The translations under genes and the position numbers were made by a program. 64,000 nucleotides of DNA from Vagococcus allomyrinae. Its GTDB lineage: Bacteria; Bacillota; Bacilli; Lactobacillales; Vagococcaceae. Within the stretch, counting starts at the first letter, position 1; each line of letters opens with the position of its first letter. Positions 8,175-16,121 of the stretch are shown piece by piece. Under the pieces are notes generated by a model that had not been told where the DNA came from, made no database searches, and saw nothing but the letters and a program-made list of their open reading frames with translations. The stretch is taken from positions 372,001 through 436,000 of the forward strand of contig NZ_JAEEGA010000001.1 in the NCBI RefSeq assembly GCF_017829975.1. The letters run 5' to 3'.

Positions 8175-8280
8175 ATAGTTCCCATTAAATAATCATCCTT
8201 TACCGTTAAACTTTCAGCCAGAAAAAAGCTGAAAGTACCACTCTTGGCGGATGATTATGCGCATTATCCAATGGAACTAT
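8175..8280. repeat. 106-nt nested inverted repeat upstream of rtcB
   Basis: Three inverted-repeat pairs are nested about one centre. The outer pair is ATAGTTCC (8175-8182) with GGAACTAT (8273-8280), extended by CCATT/AATGG with a one-base shift. The middle pair is ATAATCATCC (8189-8198) with GGATGATTAT (8249-8258). The inner pair is CTTTCAGC (8211-8218) with GCTGAAAG (8228-8235). All three are perfect, separated by internal loops, and would fold as one long rod. It sits between the WYL promoter and the rtcB start. It could be a structured leader RNA of rtcB, a double regulator site, or a small MITE-like insertion. No U-run follows, so it is not a simple terminator. Confidence 0.75.
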
Positions 8281-8419
8281 CTGTTTGATTATTTAACAGG
8301 ATGTATATAGTTATTTTATTTATAGGTCCTTTAGAAAAAAGAAGTCGCAACATTTTTTTTAAGCGCTTTTGATTGAAATGATTTAGACTTGGGTTAACAA
8401 AAGAATAGGAGTGAAAAAA

Positions 8420-9649
8420 ATGTTTGTGTATTATGATAAAACTAAACAGATGAAGCCAATTAAAATTTGGTTACAGAACGAGATAGAAGAAAATGTTTTG
8501 GAGCAAGCCGTGGATTTAGCCCAATTGCCTTTTGTTTTTAAATGGGTCTCCTTAATGCCAGACTGTCATTACGGTTATGGAATGCCGATCGGCGGCGTTA
8601 TGGCCGCTAAAGGAGTGATAGTGCCGAATGCTGTTGGCATGGACATCGGATGTGGTATGTCTTATGTACAGACAGATCTTAAATTCGCTGATTTGCAACA
8701 TGTTGAACACGATCGTCAGCCACTGATGAAATTAATCGTCAATCAAGTTATGCGGGATGTGCCTGTGGGCTTTAATTTACATAAAAAGCCACAGCCCTCT
8801 AAGGTGATCGATCAGGCCATGATTGACATGGCTGGTGATGAAAGTTTGCCAGACAGTCAGGCGTTATTGGAAAATGCCTATTATCAAATTGGTACCTTAG
8901 GTGGGGGGAATCATTTTATTGAATTTCAACAAGATCAAGAGGGATACTTGGGGATTATGCTTCATTCTGGTAGTCGTAATTTAGGGGCCAAGATCTGTCA
9001 TCATTTTAACGACGTGGCGAAAAAACTCAATGCTCAATGGTACAGCCAAGTGCCAGCTAAAAATCAATTGCCTTTCTTACCGACTGCTACTCCTGAGGGA
9101 CAGGCTTATCTACGCTGGATGACCATTGCCTTGGATTATGCATACGAAAATCGCGAGCAAATGCTTGAAAAGAGCATGAGCATTTTATCTCAGTTTGTTG
9201 CCAAGTATTTAGGGCAGGAGATCACCTATAGCATGCGGGTTAACTGCCATCATAATTATGCGGCGTTAGAACATCATTATGGTGAAAATGTCTGGGTTCA
9301 CCGCAAAGGGGCGACACGAGCTAGGGAAGGGGAATTGGGAATTATTCCAGGAGCGATGGGATCACACAGTTACATCGTGACAGGTTTAGGTAATCCAGAA
9401 AGTTTTCATTCTTCTTCTCACGGGGCAGGTCGGGTTTATTCACGAACGAAAGCCAGAGAAGCGATCTCAGTCGAGTCCGTGATCGTTGATTTAAAGCAAC
9501 AAGAGGTTGTACTCGGTAAGGTCAAAAAAGAGGATGTGGCGGAAGAAAGTCGCTTCGCCTATAAAAACATTGACGAGGTGATGAAAAATCAAGAGGCGTT
9601 AGTCGTGCCGATCAAAAAATTGAAAACAGTGGGAGTCATTAAGGGTTAG
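8420..9649 (+). CDS. rtcB: RNA-splicing ligase RtcB
   Basis: This 409-residue protein is a GTP- and Mn-dependent RNA ligase that joins 2',3'-cyclic phosphate or 3'-phosphate ends to 5'-OH ends, used in RNA repair. Family landmarks are present: MPDCHYGYGMPIGG, GMDIGCGM (metal ligands Asp75 and Cys78), LGGGNHFIE, HSGSRNLG, and SSSHGAGR near the end, whose His (about 334) is the residue guanylylated during catalysis. ATG 8420 is chosen because AGGAG lies 9 nt upstream and abuts the alternative GTG at 8411. It is shorter than E. coli-type RtcB only by small loops. It is divergent from the WYL pair; no archease or RtcA gene is adjacent. Confidence 0.92.
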   Translation: MFVYYDKTKQMKPIKIWLQNEIEENVLEQAVDLAQLPFVFKWVSLMPDCHYGYGMPIGGVMAAKGVIVPNAVGMDIGCGMSYVQTDLKFADLQHVEHDRQPLMKLIVNQVMRDVPVGFNLHKKPQPSKVIDQAMIDMAGDESLPDSQALLENAYYQIGTLGGGNHFIEFQQDQEGYLGIMLHSGSRNLGAKICHHFNDVAKKLNAQWYSQVPAKNQLPFLPTATPEGQAYLRWMTIALDYAYENREQMLEKSMSILSQFVAKYLGQEITYSMRVNCHHNYAALEHHYGENVWVHRKGATRAREGELGIIPGAMGSHSYIVTGLGNPESFHSSSHGAGRVYSRTKAREAISVESVIVDLKQQEVVLGKVKKEDVAEESRFAYKNIDEVMKNQEALVVPIKKLKTVGVIKG

Positions 9650-9652
9650 TCG

Positions 9653-9679
9653 TTGATTCTCTTGGGAAAGTGGTATAAT
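9653..9679 (+). promoter_or_regulatory. Promoter with extended -10 before the gene at 9705
   Basis: TTGATT (9653-9658) and TGGTATAAT (TATAAT at 9674-9679) form an extended -10 promoter. The -10 overlaps the in-frame ATG at 9678, so that ATG cannot be the start of an mRNA made here; ATG 9705, with GAGGAGAGGA upstream, is the true start. Confidence 0.65.
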
Positions 9680-9704
9680 GGTTGCAAGAAGAGGAGAGGA
9701 TCTC

Positions 9705-10025
9705 ATGACTTACGCAGAGCTATTATTATTAAGCGACCATTACGATGATGAAAAAGAATTTTTAGGAGACGGTTATTTTCGTTTAAGACAAAAAGACGGC
9801 CAACACTATGAATTGGCCTATCTTAAAGCCGATGCTTGCGGGACGACTTCTGTTAATCCGCAAATAACCGTGGAAGTGATCGATAAAAAAGTTAGAGCCG
9901 TGAGCTTGTTGGACCTTTTTTCGACACCTGTTAGAAATATCAGCGAGTCAGAGGCAACTGAGACGCTGCTGGAACAAGAATTAGTCGCATTAGTGCTTAA
10001 ATTTAAGGCCGCTAAAGATCTCTAA
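9705..10025 (+). CDS. Hypothetical protein (106 aa)
   Basis: I do not recognise this protein. It is small, soluble and acidic, starting MTYAELLLLSDHYDDEKEFLGDG, with alternating strand-like segments (YFRLRQKDGQHYELAYLKADA; QITVEVIDKKVRAVSLLDLF) and a C-terminal helix. A single Cys lies in DACGTTSVN. It has its own promoter (9653-9679) and a good ribosome binding site, and sits between rtcB and the ftsE-like gene without being tied to either. Confidence 0.7.
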   Translation: MTYAELLLLSDHYDDEKEFLGDGYFRLRQKDGQHYELAYLKADACGTTSVNPQITVEVIDKKVRAVSLLDLFSTPVRNISESEATETLLEQELVALVLKFKAAKDL

Positions 10026-10129
10026 ATTCACCGATCTGACGGAGGACTGTCAGGTAGTGGTAAGGTTAATTGAAGGCGGACAAGTAATCGTTTGGCAGAC
10101 AACTGTTAATGAATCTACTTTCAATTGTG

Positions 10130-10162
10130 ATACTTCCTTGTTACACTTAAGGAAGTATTTTG
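10130..10162 (+). terminator. Hairpin before the ftsE-like gene
   Basis: ATACTTCCTT (10130-10139) pairs with AAGGAAGTAT (10149-10158), loop GTTACACTT, then TTTGATTT. It could end the transcript of the gene at 9705, or attenuate entry into the ftsE-like gene whose ATG is only 21 nt downstream. Confidence 0.55.
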
Positions 10163-10178
10163 ATTTGAGGAGAAAAAG

Positions 10179-10913
10179 ATGATTAAAATAATAAATGTAA
10201 GTCATCATTATCAGGCTCAACCAACTTTTCGTGACTTCTCAGTCAGTGTTCAGCCAGGTGAGTTTGTCTACGTTGTGGGTCCCAGTGGGGCAGGCAAATC
10301 GACCTTTATCAAGCTCCTTTATGGGGAAGAATTGGTCAGCAGTGGTGAACTATCAGTGGCAAATTATGATCTCACTCGTTTAGCGGTGGCAGAGCGAGCA
10401 AGCTTTCACCAGCAGATTGGGGTTGTTTTCCAGGACTTTAGATTGTTAGAACGTTATACCGTAAATGAAAACCTAGCATATCCTTTGGAAGTTATCGGCA
10501 TGCCAGAAGAGCAGATACTGACACGTGTGACGAAGTTGTTAGATTATGTTGGGTTGTCAGGAAAAGGACAGGACTTCCCTGTAGAATTGTCCGGGGGAGA
10601 GCAACAACGGGTGGCGATTGCTCGGGCCTTGGTCACTGAACCAATCCTGTTGATTGCCGATGAACTAACAGGCAATTTAGACCCTAAAAATTCTCATATG
10701 ATTCTTGAGCTCTTACAAAAAATTAACGTTTCTGGCACCACTGTCCTAATGGCAACTCATGATTATCCATTAATAGAACAGTTTCCCCAACGAGTGCTGA
10801 CCATAAAAAGCGGTCAGTTAGTGGCGGATTCAGAAGGGGGCCACTTTGGACTTAAAACAAATGAAGCAGTATCAATGGTGCAACGCATTAAAGATGATCG
10901 ATCGCTATCGTAA
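10179..10913 (+). CDS. FtsE-like ABC transporter ATP-binding protein
   Basis: This 244-residue ATPase resembles FtsE: Walker [10 protein letters not shown] (about 35-43), [26 protein letters not shown], signature LSGGEQQR and the TGNLDP motif after Walker B. In Walker B the usual ADEPTGNLDP reads [10 protein letters not shown], a Pro to Leu change. True FtsE partners FtsX to activate peptidoglycan hydrolases at the septum. Here the partner gene directly downstream is broken by an IS element, so this copy may be non-functional or orphaned. prfB, the common upstream neighbour of ftsE, is absent, suggesting a paralogue rather than the main ftsEX locus. ATG follows GAGGAG. Confidence 0.75.
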   Translation: MIKIINVSHHYQAQPTFRDFSVSVQPGEFVYVVGPSGAGKSTFIKLLYGEELVSSGELSVANYDLTRLAVAERASFHQQIGVVFQDFRLLERYTVNENLAYPLEVIGMPEEQILTRVTKLLDYVGLSGKGQDFPVELSGGEQQRVAIARALVTEPILLIADELTGNLDPKNSHMILELLQKINVSGTTVLMATHDYPLIEQFPQRVLTIKSGQLVADSEGGHFGLKTNEAVSMVQRIKDDRSLS

Positions 10914-11000
10914 GGAGACTTATTTTCGTTTTTTTGGAAGTATCGGTTATTTTTTATGTTTAGGTCTTGGTTTGTCACTGCGCAAGGCGTTACGAGAATA
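10861..11000 (+). pseudogene. ftsX-like gene, 5' fragment
   Basis: Overlapping the end of the ftsE-like gene, this frame encodes about 45 residues: a basic start (possibly at Met 10894, [16 protein letters not shown]) and a membrane span (IGYFLCLGLGLSL). This resembles the cytoplasmic N-terminus and first span of FtsX-type permeases. The frame enters the IS end and stops at 11016. The 3' part resumes at about 12848 just before the second membrane span, so around 100 or more residues of the extracellular domain expected between spans 1 and 2 are missing. Insertion alone does not explain that; a flanking deletion is needed. Confidence 0.65.
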
Positions 11001-11131
11001 CTTGAACCTCTCATGACTAAAGTCACAAGATTCTTGGGAAAAAAGCATACTTGATAGCGTATTTCTTTACTATCAGCGGTGTCTTTTATTTACCAAGCTA
11101 TCCCCGCAGTTCCTACGGTTAGTGAGTTTAT
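11001..11131 (-). ncRNA. Presumed omega (reRNA) scaffold at the IS right end
   Basis: Between the tnpB stop and the right end lie 131 non-coding bases. On the minus strand they offer small stems CCGT/GCGG, TGATAG/CTATCA and the terminal GTGACTTTAGTCA(T) hairpin. In this family the TnpB guide RNA is transcribed from the 3' part of tnpB through the right end, and the bases just beyond it act as guide. By analogy the guide would be read from 11000 downward into the ftsX-like 5' fragment. The assignment rests on position and family knowledge, not on a covariance match. Confidence 0.55.
11014..11025. repeat. Right-end hairpin core of the IS
   Basis: TGACTAAAGTCA is a 12-bp near-perfect palindrome (TGACT/AGTCA) 13 bp inside the presumed right end. 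Its core matches the left-end hairpin at 12816-12827. Confidence 0.75.
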
Positions 11132-12262
11132 CTAGGCTAATCTTAGACCTTCGGTCAAGATATTGATACTAGCATTAATATCCCGATCGTGATGAGTATG
11201 ACAAATAGGACAAGTCCATTCTCTCATTTCAAGAGATTTCTTGCCGTCTTTATGGCCACATGCTGAACAAATTTGACTAGATGCAAACCATTTGTCTACT
11301 TTGATTATTTCACGCCCATACCAGTCAGCCTTGTACTGTAATTTAGTCACAAAACTGGACCAAGAGACATCGGATATACTTTTGGCTAGCTTATGATTAC
11401 GCAACATCCCTTTTGTACTTAAGTCTTCAATACAAATAATATCGTGATTTTTGATGATTTCTGTACTCAACTTATTTAGAAAGTCACTGCGTTGATTCAT
11501 TACTTTTTCAGACAGTCTAGCTACTTTTTGCTTTTGTTTTTGATAATTTTTAGCTTCAAACAACTTAATCCCGTTCTGTTTAGCTAATGATGCCCGTTTT
11601 GATAACTTCCGTTGTTCACGCTTTAGTTTCTTTTCCATTTTAGCTGCGAATTTATTGTTAGTGATTTTTTGACCATTAGAAAGAATCGCAAACTCTGTAA
11701 TACCTAGGTCAATCCCCACTGTTTTGTTTGTTGTTGGGAACTCCGTTATTTCCTCTTCACATTGTAACGATACGAAAAATTTACCACTGGCATTTCTACG
11801 GACAGTGGCACTTAAAATACGACCATTAACGTCACGACTCTTAGAAAATTTAACCAATCCTAGCTTAGGTAATTTCACCTTATTGCCTATTATAGCCACA
11901 TTATTGTTTGTGTTTTTTGTGGTATAACTTTGAACAGGATTTTTCTTGCTTTTAAACTTAGGGGATTGAGTTTGTTTGTTGAAAAACCGATCAAATGATT
12001 CAGCTAAATTCTTAATAGATGATTGTAACGCGATACTATCAACTTCTTTTAACCATGATGTCTCTTCTGATTTTTTCATAGAAGGCAACATGGCAGAACA
12101 CTTGCCATAAGATAAACCTTTACCCGTTTCCTTAAAGGATGTCTTCCAAGCATTTAACATATAATTATAGACAAATCTAGATGACCCGATTGTTTTATTG
12201 ATTAAGATTTCCTGCTCGACGTTCGGGTACAATCTAAATTTATACGCTTTATGTCGTAACAT
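11132..12262 (-). CDS. tnpB: TnpB, RNA-guided nuclease of the IS200/IS605 element
   Basis: This TnpB has about 376 residues. The RuvC-like triad looks intact: Asp in VGIDLGI (about 187), Glu in CIEDLS (about 281) and Asp in HHDRDINAS (about 361-363). A four-Cys zinc ribbon (CSACGHK and CPICH, near 334-356) lies before the last motif. TnpB proteins cut DNA using a guide RNA from the element's right end and help the element persist; they are ancestral to Cas12. ATG 12262 is chosen for its 8-nt spacing from GAGGTG; it overlaps the 3' end of tnpA. No frameshift is seen, so it is probably active. Confidence 0.9.
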   Translation of the reverse strand: MLRHKAYKFRLYPNVEQEILINKTIGSSRFVYNYMLNAWKTSFKETGKGLSYGKCSAMLPSMKKSEETSWLKEVDSIALQSSIKNLAESFDRFFNKQTQSPKFKSKKNPVQSYTTKNTNNNVAIIGNKVKLPKLGLVKFSKSRDVNGRILSATVRRNASGKFFVSLQCEEEITEFPTTNKTVGIDLGITEFAILSNGQKITNNKFAAKMEKKLKREQRKLSKRASLAKQNGIKLFEAKNYQKQKQKVARLSEKVMNQRSDFLNKLSTEIIKNHDIICIEDLSTKGMLRNHKLAKSISDVSWSSFVTKLQYKADWYGREIIKVDKWFASSQICSACGHKDGKKSLEMREWTCPICHTHHDRDINASINILTEGLRLA

Positions 12263-12689
12263 TACCATTCACCTCGTTTGCTACTAGTTGTTTCTTTTTT
12301 TGATGTTGTATGTAGTGTCTAATTTGCTCGTCTGTATTTTCACTAACTGTCGCGACAAAGTAGCTAGGATTCCAAAGATGACCACCCGACAGACGCTTTT
12401 TAAGTTCGGGATACGCTTTCAACAAGAGCCGTGCAGACACGCCTTTAAATGCTTTCATTATATTAGGAATATAATGTTGAGGTTTGCATTCAATAAGTAA
12501 GTGAATATGGTCTTTATCTGACTCCATTTCAATGATTTGAATATCATTATCTAATGCAATCTGGTTTAATAATTTTTTAACATATGTATCAATGTCTCCG
12601 TGCAAAATATGATGTCTATATTTCACACACCAAACTAAATGATACTGTATAGAATAGACATACCCACGACCATGATGTACTTCTGACAT
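12249..12689 (-). CDS. tnpA: TnpA, Y1 HUH transposase (IS200-like)
   Basis: This single-domain transposase of 146 residues starts at [13 protein letters not shown]. The HUH motif is seen as DHIHLLIE, and the catalytic Tyr is expected in RHYIQHQ (about residue 125), with [14 protein letters not shown] before it. It moves the element as single-stranded circular DNA. ATG 12689 has a perfect AAGGAGGT 7 nt upstream, so the longer frame from 12719 is rejected. Length and motifs match active members such as those of IS608 and ISDra2. Confidence 0.92.
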   Translation of the reverse strand: MSEVHHGRGYVYSIQYHLVWCVKYRHHILHGDIDTYVKKLLNQIALDNDIQIIEMESDKDHIHLLIECKPQHYIPNIMKAFKGVSARLLLKAYPELKKRLSGGHLWNPSYFVATVSENTDEQIRHYIQHQKKKQLVANEVNGNVTT

Positions 12690-12815
12690 GAAAAAACCTC
12701 CTTGGAAATAGTTTAACATATGTCATCGTTAAATTCCAAAAATATTTTAATAGATATGATATCGGCTGTTCAACATAGCTAAAGCTATGCCACAACCGAA
12801 GCCGATTCATCTACA

Positions 12816-12827
12816 CGACTAAAGTCG
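12816..12827. repeat. Left-end hairpin core of the IS
   Basis: CGACTAAAGTCG is a perfect inverted repeat (CGACT/AGTCG with AA centre) about 20 bp inside the presumed left end, sharing the GACTAAAGTC core with the right end. Confidence 0.75.
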
Positions 12828-12847
12828 CGAGTGTTCTCGGCTATTGC

Positions 12848-13315
12848 ATAAAAGTGGAAGAAGTCCCTTTGTACGATGGTCAAATGATGGGCAGTAGCTT
12901 AGATCAACTGATTAGTTTATTGGCGGGAATCGAAGTGGGCATTGTGTTGTTCTTAGCTGGCTTGTTATTATTTGGTTTCTTCTTTTTTGTAACAGGGTTA
13001 AGGCGTCAGCTGATTCTTCAACAGGAGGAGCGTAAAATTAAGCGATTTTTGGGTAGTAGTATCAACCAGCTCACCGGGGAATTTTTTTGGGAACACCTCT
13101 TGCCGGTGGTTGTTGGCGGAATTGTGGGTTTGGCAGGCGGTCTGCTTCTCTTAGTTGGCATTTATCTGGTAGTAACAAGGGGTTATCGTGAGAGCTGGCC
13201 AACGTCGTGGGTCCCTTATGTAACTATAAATGGAACTATCATTTTGGGAGCTAGTCTTTTGTTTTTTAGGCAGTACCGAAAAATCCGAAAATTGATTGTC
13301 AGGAAAATCATCTAA
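12848..13315 (+). pseudogene. ftsX-like gene, 3' fragment
   Basis: From about 12848 the frame encodes 155 residues with three membrane spans: LAGIEVGIVLFLAGLLLFGFFFF, a glycine-rich VVVGGIVGLAGGLLLLVGIYLV, and TINGTIILGASLLFF. The cytoplasmic loop between the first two (RRQLILQQEERKIKRFLGSS) matches the place where FtsX-type permeases have their KLVGAT-like loop. It lacks a start signal and is separated from its 5' part by the IS. Closing the gap at the presumed IS ends would not restore the frame, consistent with a deletion as well as insertion. Confidence 0.65.
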
Positions 13316-13420
13316 GTCAACTCTTAGATGGTGACTTAGATGATCTTGGTAAAGAATAGGCCAAAGACCTTATTTTCTGATCCTTTGTGTGATGTTTCGA
13401 TTGATCATGTAATAACCTCA

Positions 13421-13460
13421 AAAAATAACGGATGGGTCGAAAAACCCATCCGTTATTTTT
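13421..13460. terminator. Bidirectional terminator, 17-bp stem
   Basis: AAAAATAACGGATGGGT and its exact reverse complement (13444-13460) with loop CGAAAA separate the ftsX-like remnant from the converging gene at 13459-13977. Confidence 0.9.
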
Positions 13461-13977
13461 ATTGACCGTCTTTTGTTAATTCAAAAAAAGCCATGTTGAG
13501 ATCATCTTCATTTAGTTGATTGTCAGGAGAGCTTAAGCCTAAATTGGTTCGGGCCACGATCCGTCGAAAACTCTCAGCGTCTTTTTCGAATAAAACAAAC
13601 TGTAAAAAATTAATCACGTAGAGACTGCGAATTTGTTGGTTAGACTGATAGTTGGGCGAGTTAACTTGCTGCTGATTCACGGTCAGAGCGTGACGAGCAA
13701 TAGCGGGCAATGTTTCGTAAAAAGACCAATAAATAAGCTGGACATCAATTGTTTCCTTGGTTGACAACCTAACTGAAAATTCCATTGTAAGTGGTTCTAA
13801 CCAATCTTCCGGGGTAAAGGAAGCAAAAATTTTCTGATAGTCAGCCGAATGTAGCGTGACACTGATCACATCAAGTTCCAGGGTATCTGATAAGAAAGCA
13901 ACAACAATTTTCTGGTTTTCAGGACTGCCAAACAATTTGTAAAACGTGAGTGGGACTAACCCTTGGTAAATATTCAT
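13459..13977 (-). CDS. Rpn/PD-(D/E)XK transposase-family-like protein, probably inactive
   Basis: This 172-residue protein has the layout of the PD-(D/E)XK nuclease family transposases (Rpn-like): an N-terminal TFYKLFGSPENQKIVVAFLSDTLEL helix pair, two strands, then QLIYWSFYETLPAIARHAL and IRSLYVINFLQFVLF. The catalytic strand positions do not look intact: MEFSVRL and TIDVQLI replace the expected LDxxV and IExQ patterns. ATG 13977 is chosen for GAGGTG 7 nt upstream. It is monocistronic and short for the family (usually 250-300 residues), so it may be a domesticated or decaying member. The family call is tentative. Confidence 0.45.
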   Translation of the reverse strand: MNIYQGLVPLTFYKLFGSPENQKIVVAFLSDTLELDVISVTLHSADYQKIFASFTPEDWLEPLTMEFSVRLSTKETIDVQLIYWSFYETLPAIARHALTVNQQQVNSPNYQSNQQIRSLYVINFLQFVLFEKDAESFRRIVARTNLGLSSPDNQLNEDDLNMAFFELTKDGQ

Positions 13978-14295
13978 GAAAATACACCTCATTTTTCAAG
14001 CCAAGTGCAGTAGACGGTTTTAATGGGGAAAGTAGTTGACCCTGACGGAGTAACGGAACAGTATTAGTATCACTATCATACTCAATTTTTTGGTTTTTTT
14101 CAATTGTATTTAGGAAACAAGATTGTGACTTTATTGCGCTATTGATTTTCAAGTGAACCTAAAAAAAGCGTCACGATGGCTCTCCTGTGACTGACGGTGC
14201 TATAGGAATACATTTGCTAGGAAAGCTTGAAGAAGCGGCTAAAAACAAGTATCATGGACTTTAAATCGATGTTAAGGTGTTAGGAGAGGTGACGG
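13978..14295. other. Gene-free stretch
   Basis: This 318-bp stretch between divergent genes contains no convincing coding frame or strong hairpin. It must hold the promoters of the Rpn-like gene (minus) and the acetyltransferase (plus), but no consensus pair stands out. Confidence 0.5.
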
Positions 14296-14880
14296 ATGAA
14301 TCATTTGGGAACACAGCCCTTGGAAACCGCAGACTTACTTTTAAGGCCATTCACTTTGGCAGATGGGGAGCCGATGTATCGTAATTGGGCATCTGATGAA
14401 GAGGTGGTAGCCTACTTAACCTGGCCCGCTCACACCAGTGTGGCGGTTAGTCAACAGGTGTTAGACCAGTGGGTAAAAAATTATCAGAAGCAAGATTACT
14501 ATCAGTGGGCCATCACGCTAAGAGCAGATGAGTTGAACCCTATCGGTTCAATTGGCGCTAACTTTTGTGATGATGGTCTTCAAATGGCTCATATTGGGTA
14601 CTGCATTGGCAAAGCGTGGTGGGGGCAAGGTTATGTCACAGCATCCCTTGAACGGGTCATCGATTATCTCTTTGACGAGGTTGGCATGAAGCGGATAGAG
14701 GCGCAACATGATGGGAATAATCTTAGCTCTGGAGCCGTCATGAAAAAATGTGGCATGCAATATGAAGGAACTTTGCGCCAAGGGGGACGCAACAATCAAG
14801 GGATCTGTGATCTGGTTTGTTATGGTATTTTGGCAACGGATCGGAAGATGGCATCGTCATTCGGTTCTGAGGTGGAGTGA
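14296..14880 (+). CDS. GNAT family N-acetyltransferase (RimJ/RimL-like)
   Basis: This 194-residue protein of the RimJ/RimL acetyltransferase type starts with LETADLLLRPFTLADGEPMYRNWASDEEV. It shows the acetyl-CoA loop region IGYCIGKAWWGQGYVTASLERVIDYLF and the late NNLSSGAVMKKCGMQYEGTLRQ, both diagnostic of this branch. Members acetylate ribosomal protein N-termini or small amines; the substrate is unknown here. RBS AGGAGAGG precedes ATG. It is monocistronic, ending before the terminator at 14937-14973. Confidence 0.85.
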   Translation: MNHLGTQPLETADLLLRPFTLADGEPMYRNWASDEEVVAYLTWPAHTSVAVSQQVLDQWVKNYQKQDYYQWAITLRADELNPIGSIGANFCDDGLQMAHIGYCIGKAWWGQGYVTASLERVIDYLFDEVGMKRIEAQHDGNNLSSGAVMKKCGMQYEGTLRQGGRNNQGICDLVCYGILATDRKMASSFGSEVE

Positions 14881-14936
14881 AGGAGCCGTCATCTTGTTAG
14901 GAGTATTGATCAGGTGACGTTAAATTTCTACGAGAC

Positions 14937-14973
14937 AAAAAAGAGTCAGACTACGTCATGTCTGACTCTTTTT
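14937..14973. terminator. Bidirectional terminator between the acetyltransferase and menC
   Basis: AAAAAGAGTCAGAC and GTCTGACTCTTTTT form a 14-bp stem with a 9-nt loop and U-runs in both directions. It serves both converging units. Confidence 0.88.
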
Positions 14974-14999
14974 ATTATCCTGAGAAGTCTTGGTTTGGT

Positions 15000-16121
15000 T
15001 TACTGGTGACGATTTTCTTGGTAGAGCAGTCGATAGCGACCGAGTTTGTTTAGCTGAGCCCAGTCTAGTGTTATCCCAAGACCTAAACCTGTCGGTACCG
15101 TCATGAAGCCATCCACTAAAGAAAAGGGACTGGTGATGATATCTTCATGAAAATAACGCTCTGAAGCAGAAAGGTCTCCAGGAAAGGCTAACGCTTCTTG
15201 AGAAGCAAAGTGGAGATTAAGGGCCCGACCAACACCAGCTTCGAACATGCCACCTAGCCAAACCATGAGTTGCTGTTGTTGGCAATAGTCGACAATCTTC
15301 AAGGCTTCTGTAAGGCCACCCACCCGAGAAATTTTTAAGTTAATACTGCGACAGCTCCCCAATTGATCGGCTAGTTGACAATCCTTTAGACTGCGAATGT
15401 TTTCGTCCAGACAAATAGGAGTTGCCAATTGTTGTTGCAAGTGACGATGATCAAGTAAGTCGTTGACGGCAAAGGGTTGTTCAATCATGGCCAGCTGATA
15501 GGCATCCAGCTTTTTTAAGTGAGGGATATCAGTTACTTGATAGGCGGAGTTAGCATCAACCATCAAAGGGAGTTGTGGAAACTGTTGACGCAATCGTTTG
15601 ACAGGTTCAATGTCATAGCCAGGTTTGATTTTTAGTTTGACGCGTTGGTAGCCCTTGGCGACAGCCTGCTCAACGGTTGTGACCAACTTGTTCAAATTCG
15701 TTTCTACCCCTAAGCTAATGCCCACCGGTAGTTGCAGGCGAGTTTTCTTAAAATAATGACTGATTGATTTTCCTTGGCGCTTTGCGTATAGGTCCCAAAT
15801 AGCTGTTTCAATACTGGCTTTGGCCATTTGATTCCCTCTGACGGGAAGGAACCAGTCGTTAATCTTCTGAGGGTGCTCGATCAATCGATCGGTCAGTAAG
15901 GGAAGCAAGTGGTCAGTCAAAATAATTCGAGCAGTAGCCAGTGTCTCTTCTAGATAATCTGGCTGCTCAAAAGGTAACAGTTCCCCATACCCTTGATTTC
16001 CTAATTCATCTGTCACGATGATCAGGTCAAAGGCTTTGGTGGTGAGGGTGCCATAGCTGGTTTCAAAAGGGGTGACTAGTGGCAAGCGTAGGCAGTAACT
16101 TTCAATTTTAGTTAGTCTCAT
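15000..16121 (-). CDS. menC: o-Succinylbenzoate synthase
   Basis: This 373-residue enolase-superfamily protein dehydrates SHCHC to o-succinylbenzoate in menaquinone synthesis. Landmarks are YGELLPFEQPDY near the start, VKLKIKPG (catalytic Lys), MVDANSAY, QLAMIEQPF, ICLDENI and KISRVGG, in the order of MenC/NSAR-type enzymes. It is the last gene of menF-menD-menH-menC. Its ATG overlaps the end of menH by 14 nt with AAAGGAG upstream. A side activity as N-acylamino acid racemase cannot be excluded, but the cluster makes MenC the main role. Confidence 0.9.
   Translation of the reverse strand: MRLTKIESYCLRLPLVTPFETSYGTLTTKAFDLIIVTDELGNQGYGELLPFEQPDYLEETLATARIILTDHLLPLLTDRLIEHPQKINDWFLPVRGNQMAKASIETAIWDLYAKRQGKSISHYFKKTRLQLPVGISLGVETNLNKLVTTVEQAVAKGYQRVKLKIKPGYDIEPVKRLRQQFPQLPLMVDANSAYQVTDIPHLKKLDAYQLAMIEQPFAVNDLLDHRHLQQQLATPICLDENIRSLKDCQLADQLGSCRSINLKISRVGGLTEALKIVDYCQQQQLMVWLGGMFEAGVGRALNLHFASQEALAFPGDLSASERYFHEDIITSPFSLVDGFMTVPTGLGLGITLDWAQLNKLGRYRLLYQENRHQ

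Larger units (their letters stand above)
11001..12847 (-). mobile_element. IS200/IS605-family insertion sequence (tnpA + tnpB)
   Basis: The element, read on the minus strand, has the left end near 12847, tnpA, an overlapping tnpB, and a right end near 11001. It has no inverted terminal repeats; instead each end carries a subterminal hairpin with the same core, CGACTAAAGTCG (12816-12827) and TGACTAAAGTCA (11014-11025), as expected for single-strand transposition. On the minus strand the left flank reads TTTTAT (candidate target/TAM) and the right end closes with GGTTCAAG, similar to IS608-type cleavage sites. Exact ends are uncertain by a few bases. It interrupts the ftsX-like gene. Confidence 0.85.

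Noticed and set aside
8356-8373. cre-like AAGCGCTTTT before rtcB
   Set aside because: Only about 11 of 14 consensus positions match and flanking T-runs make such hits common.
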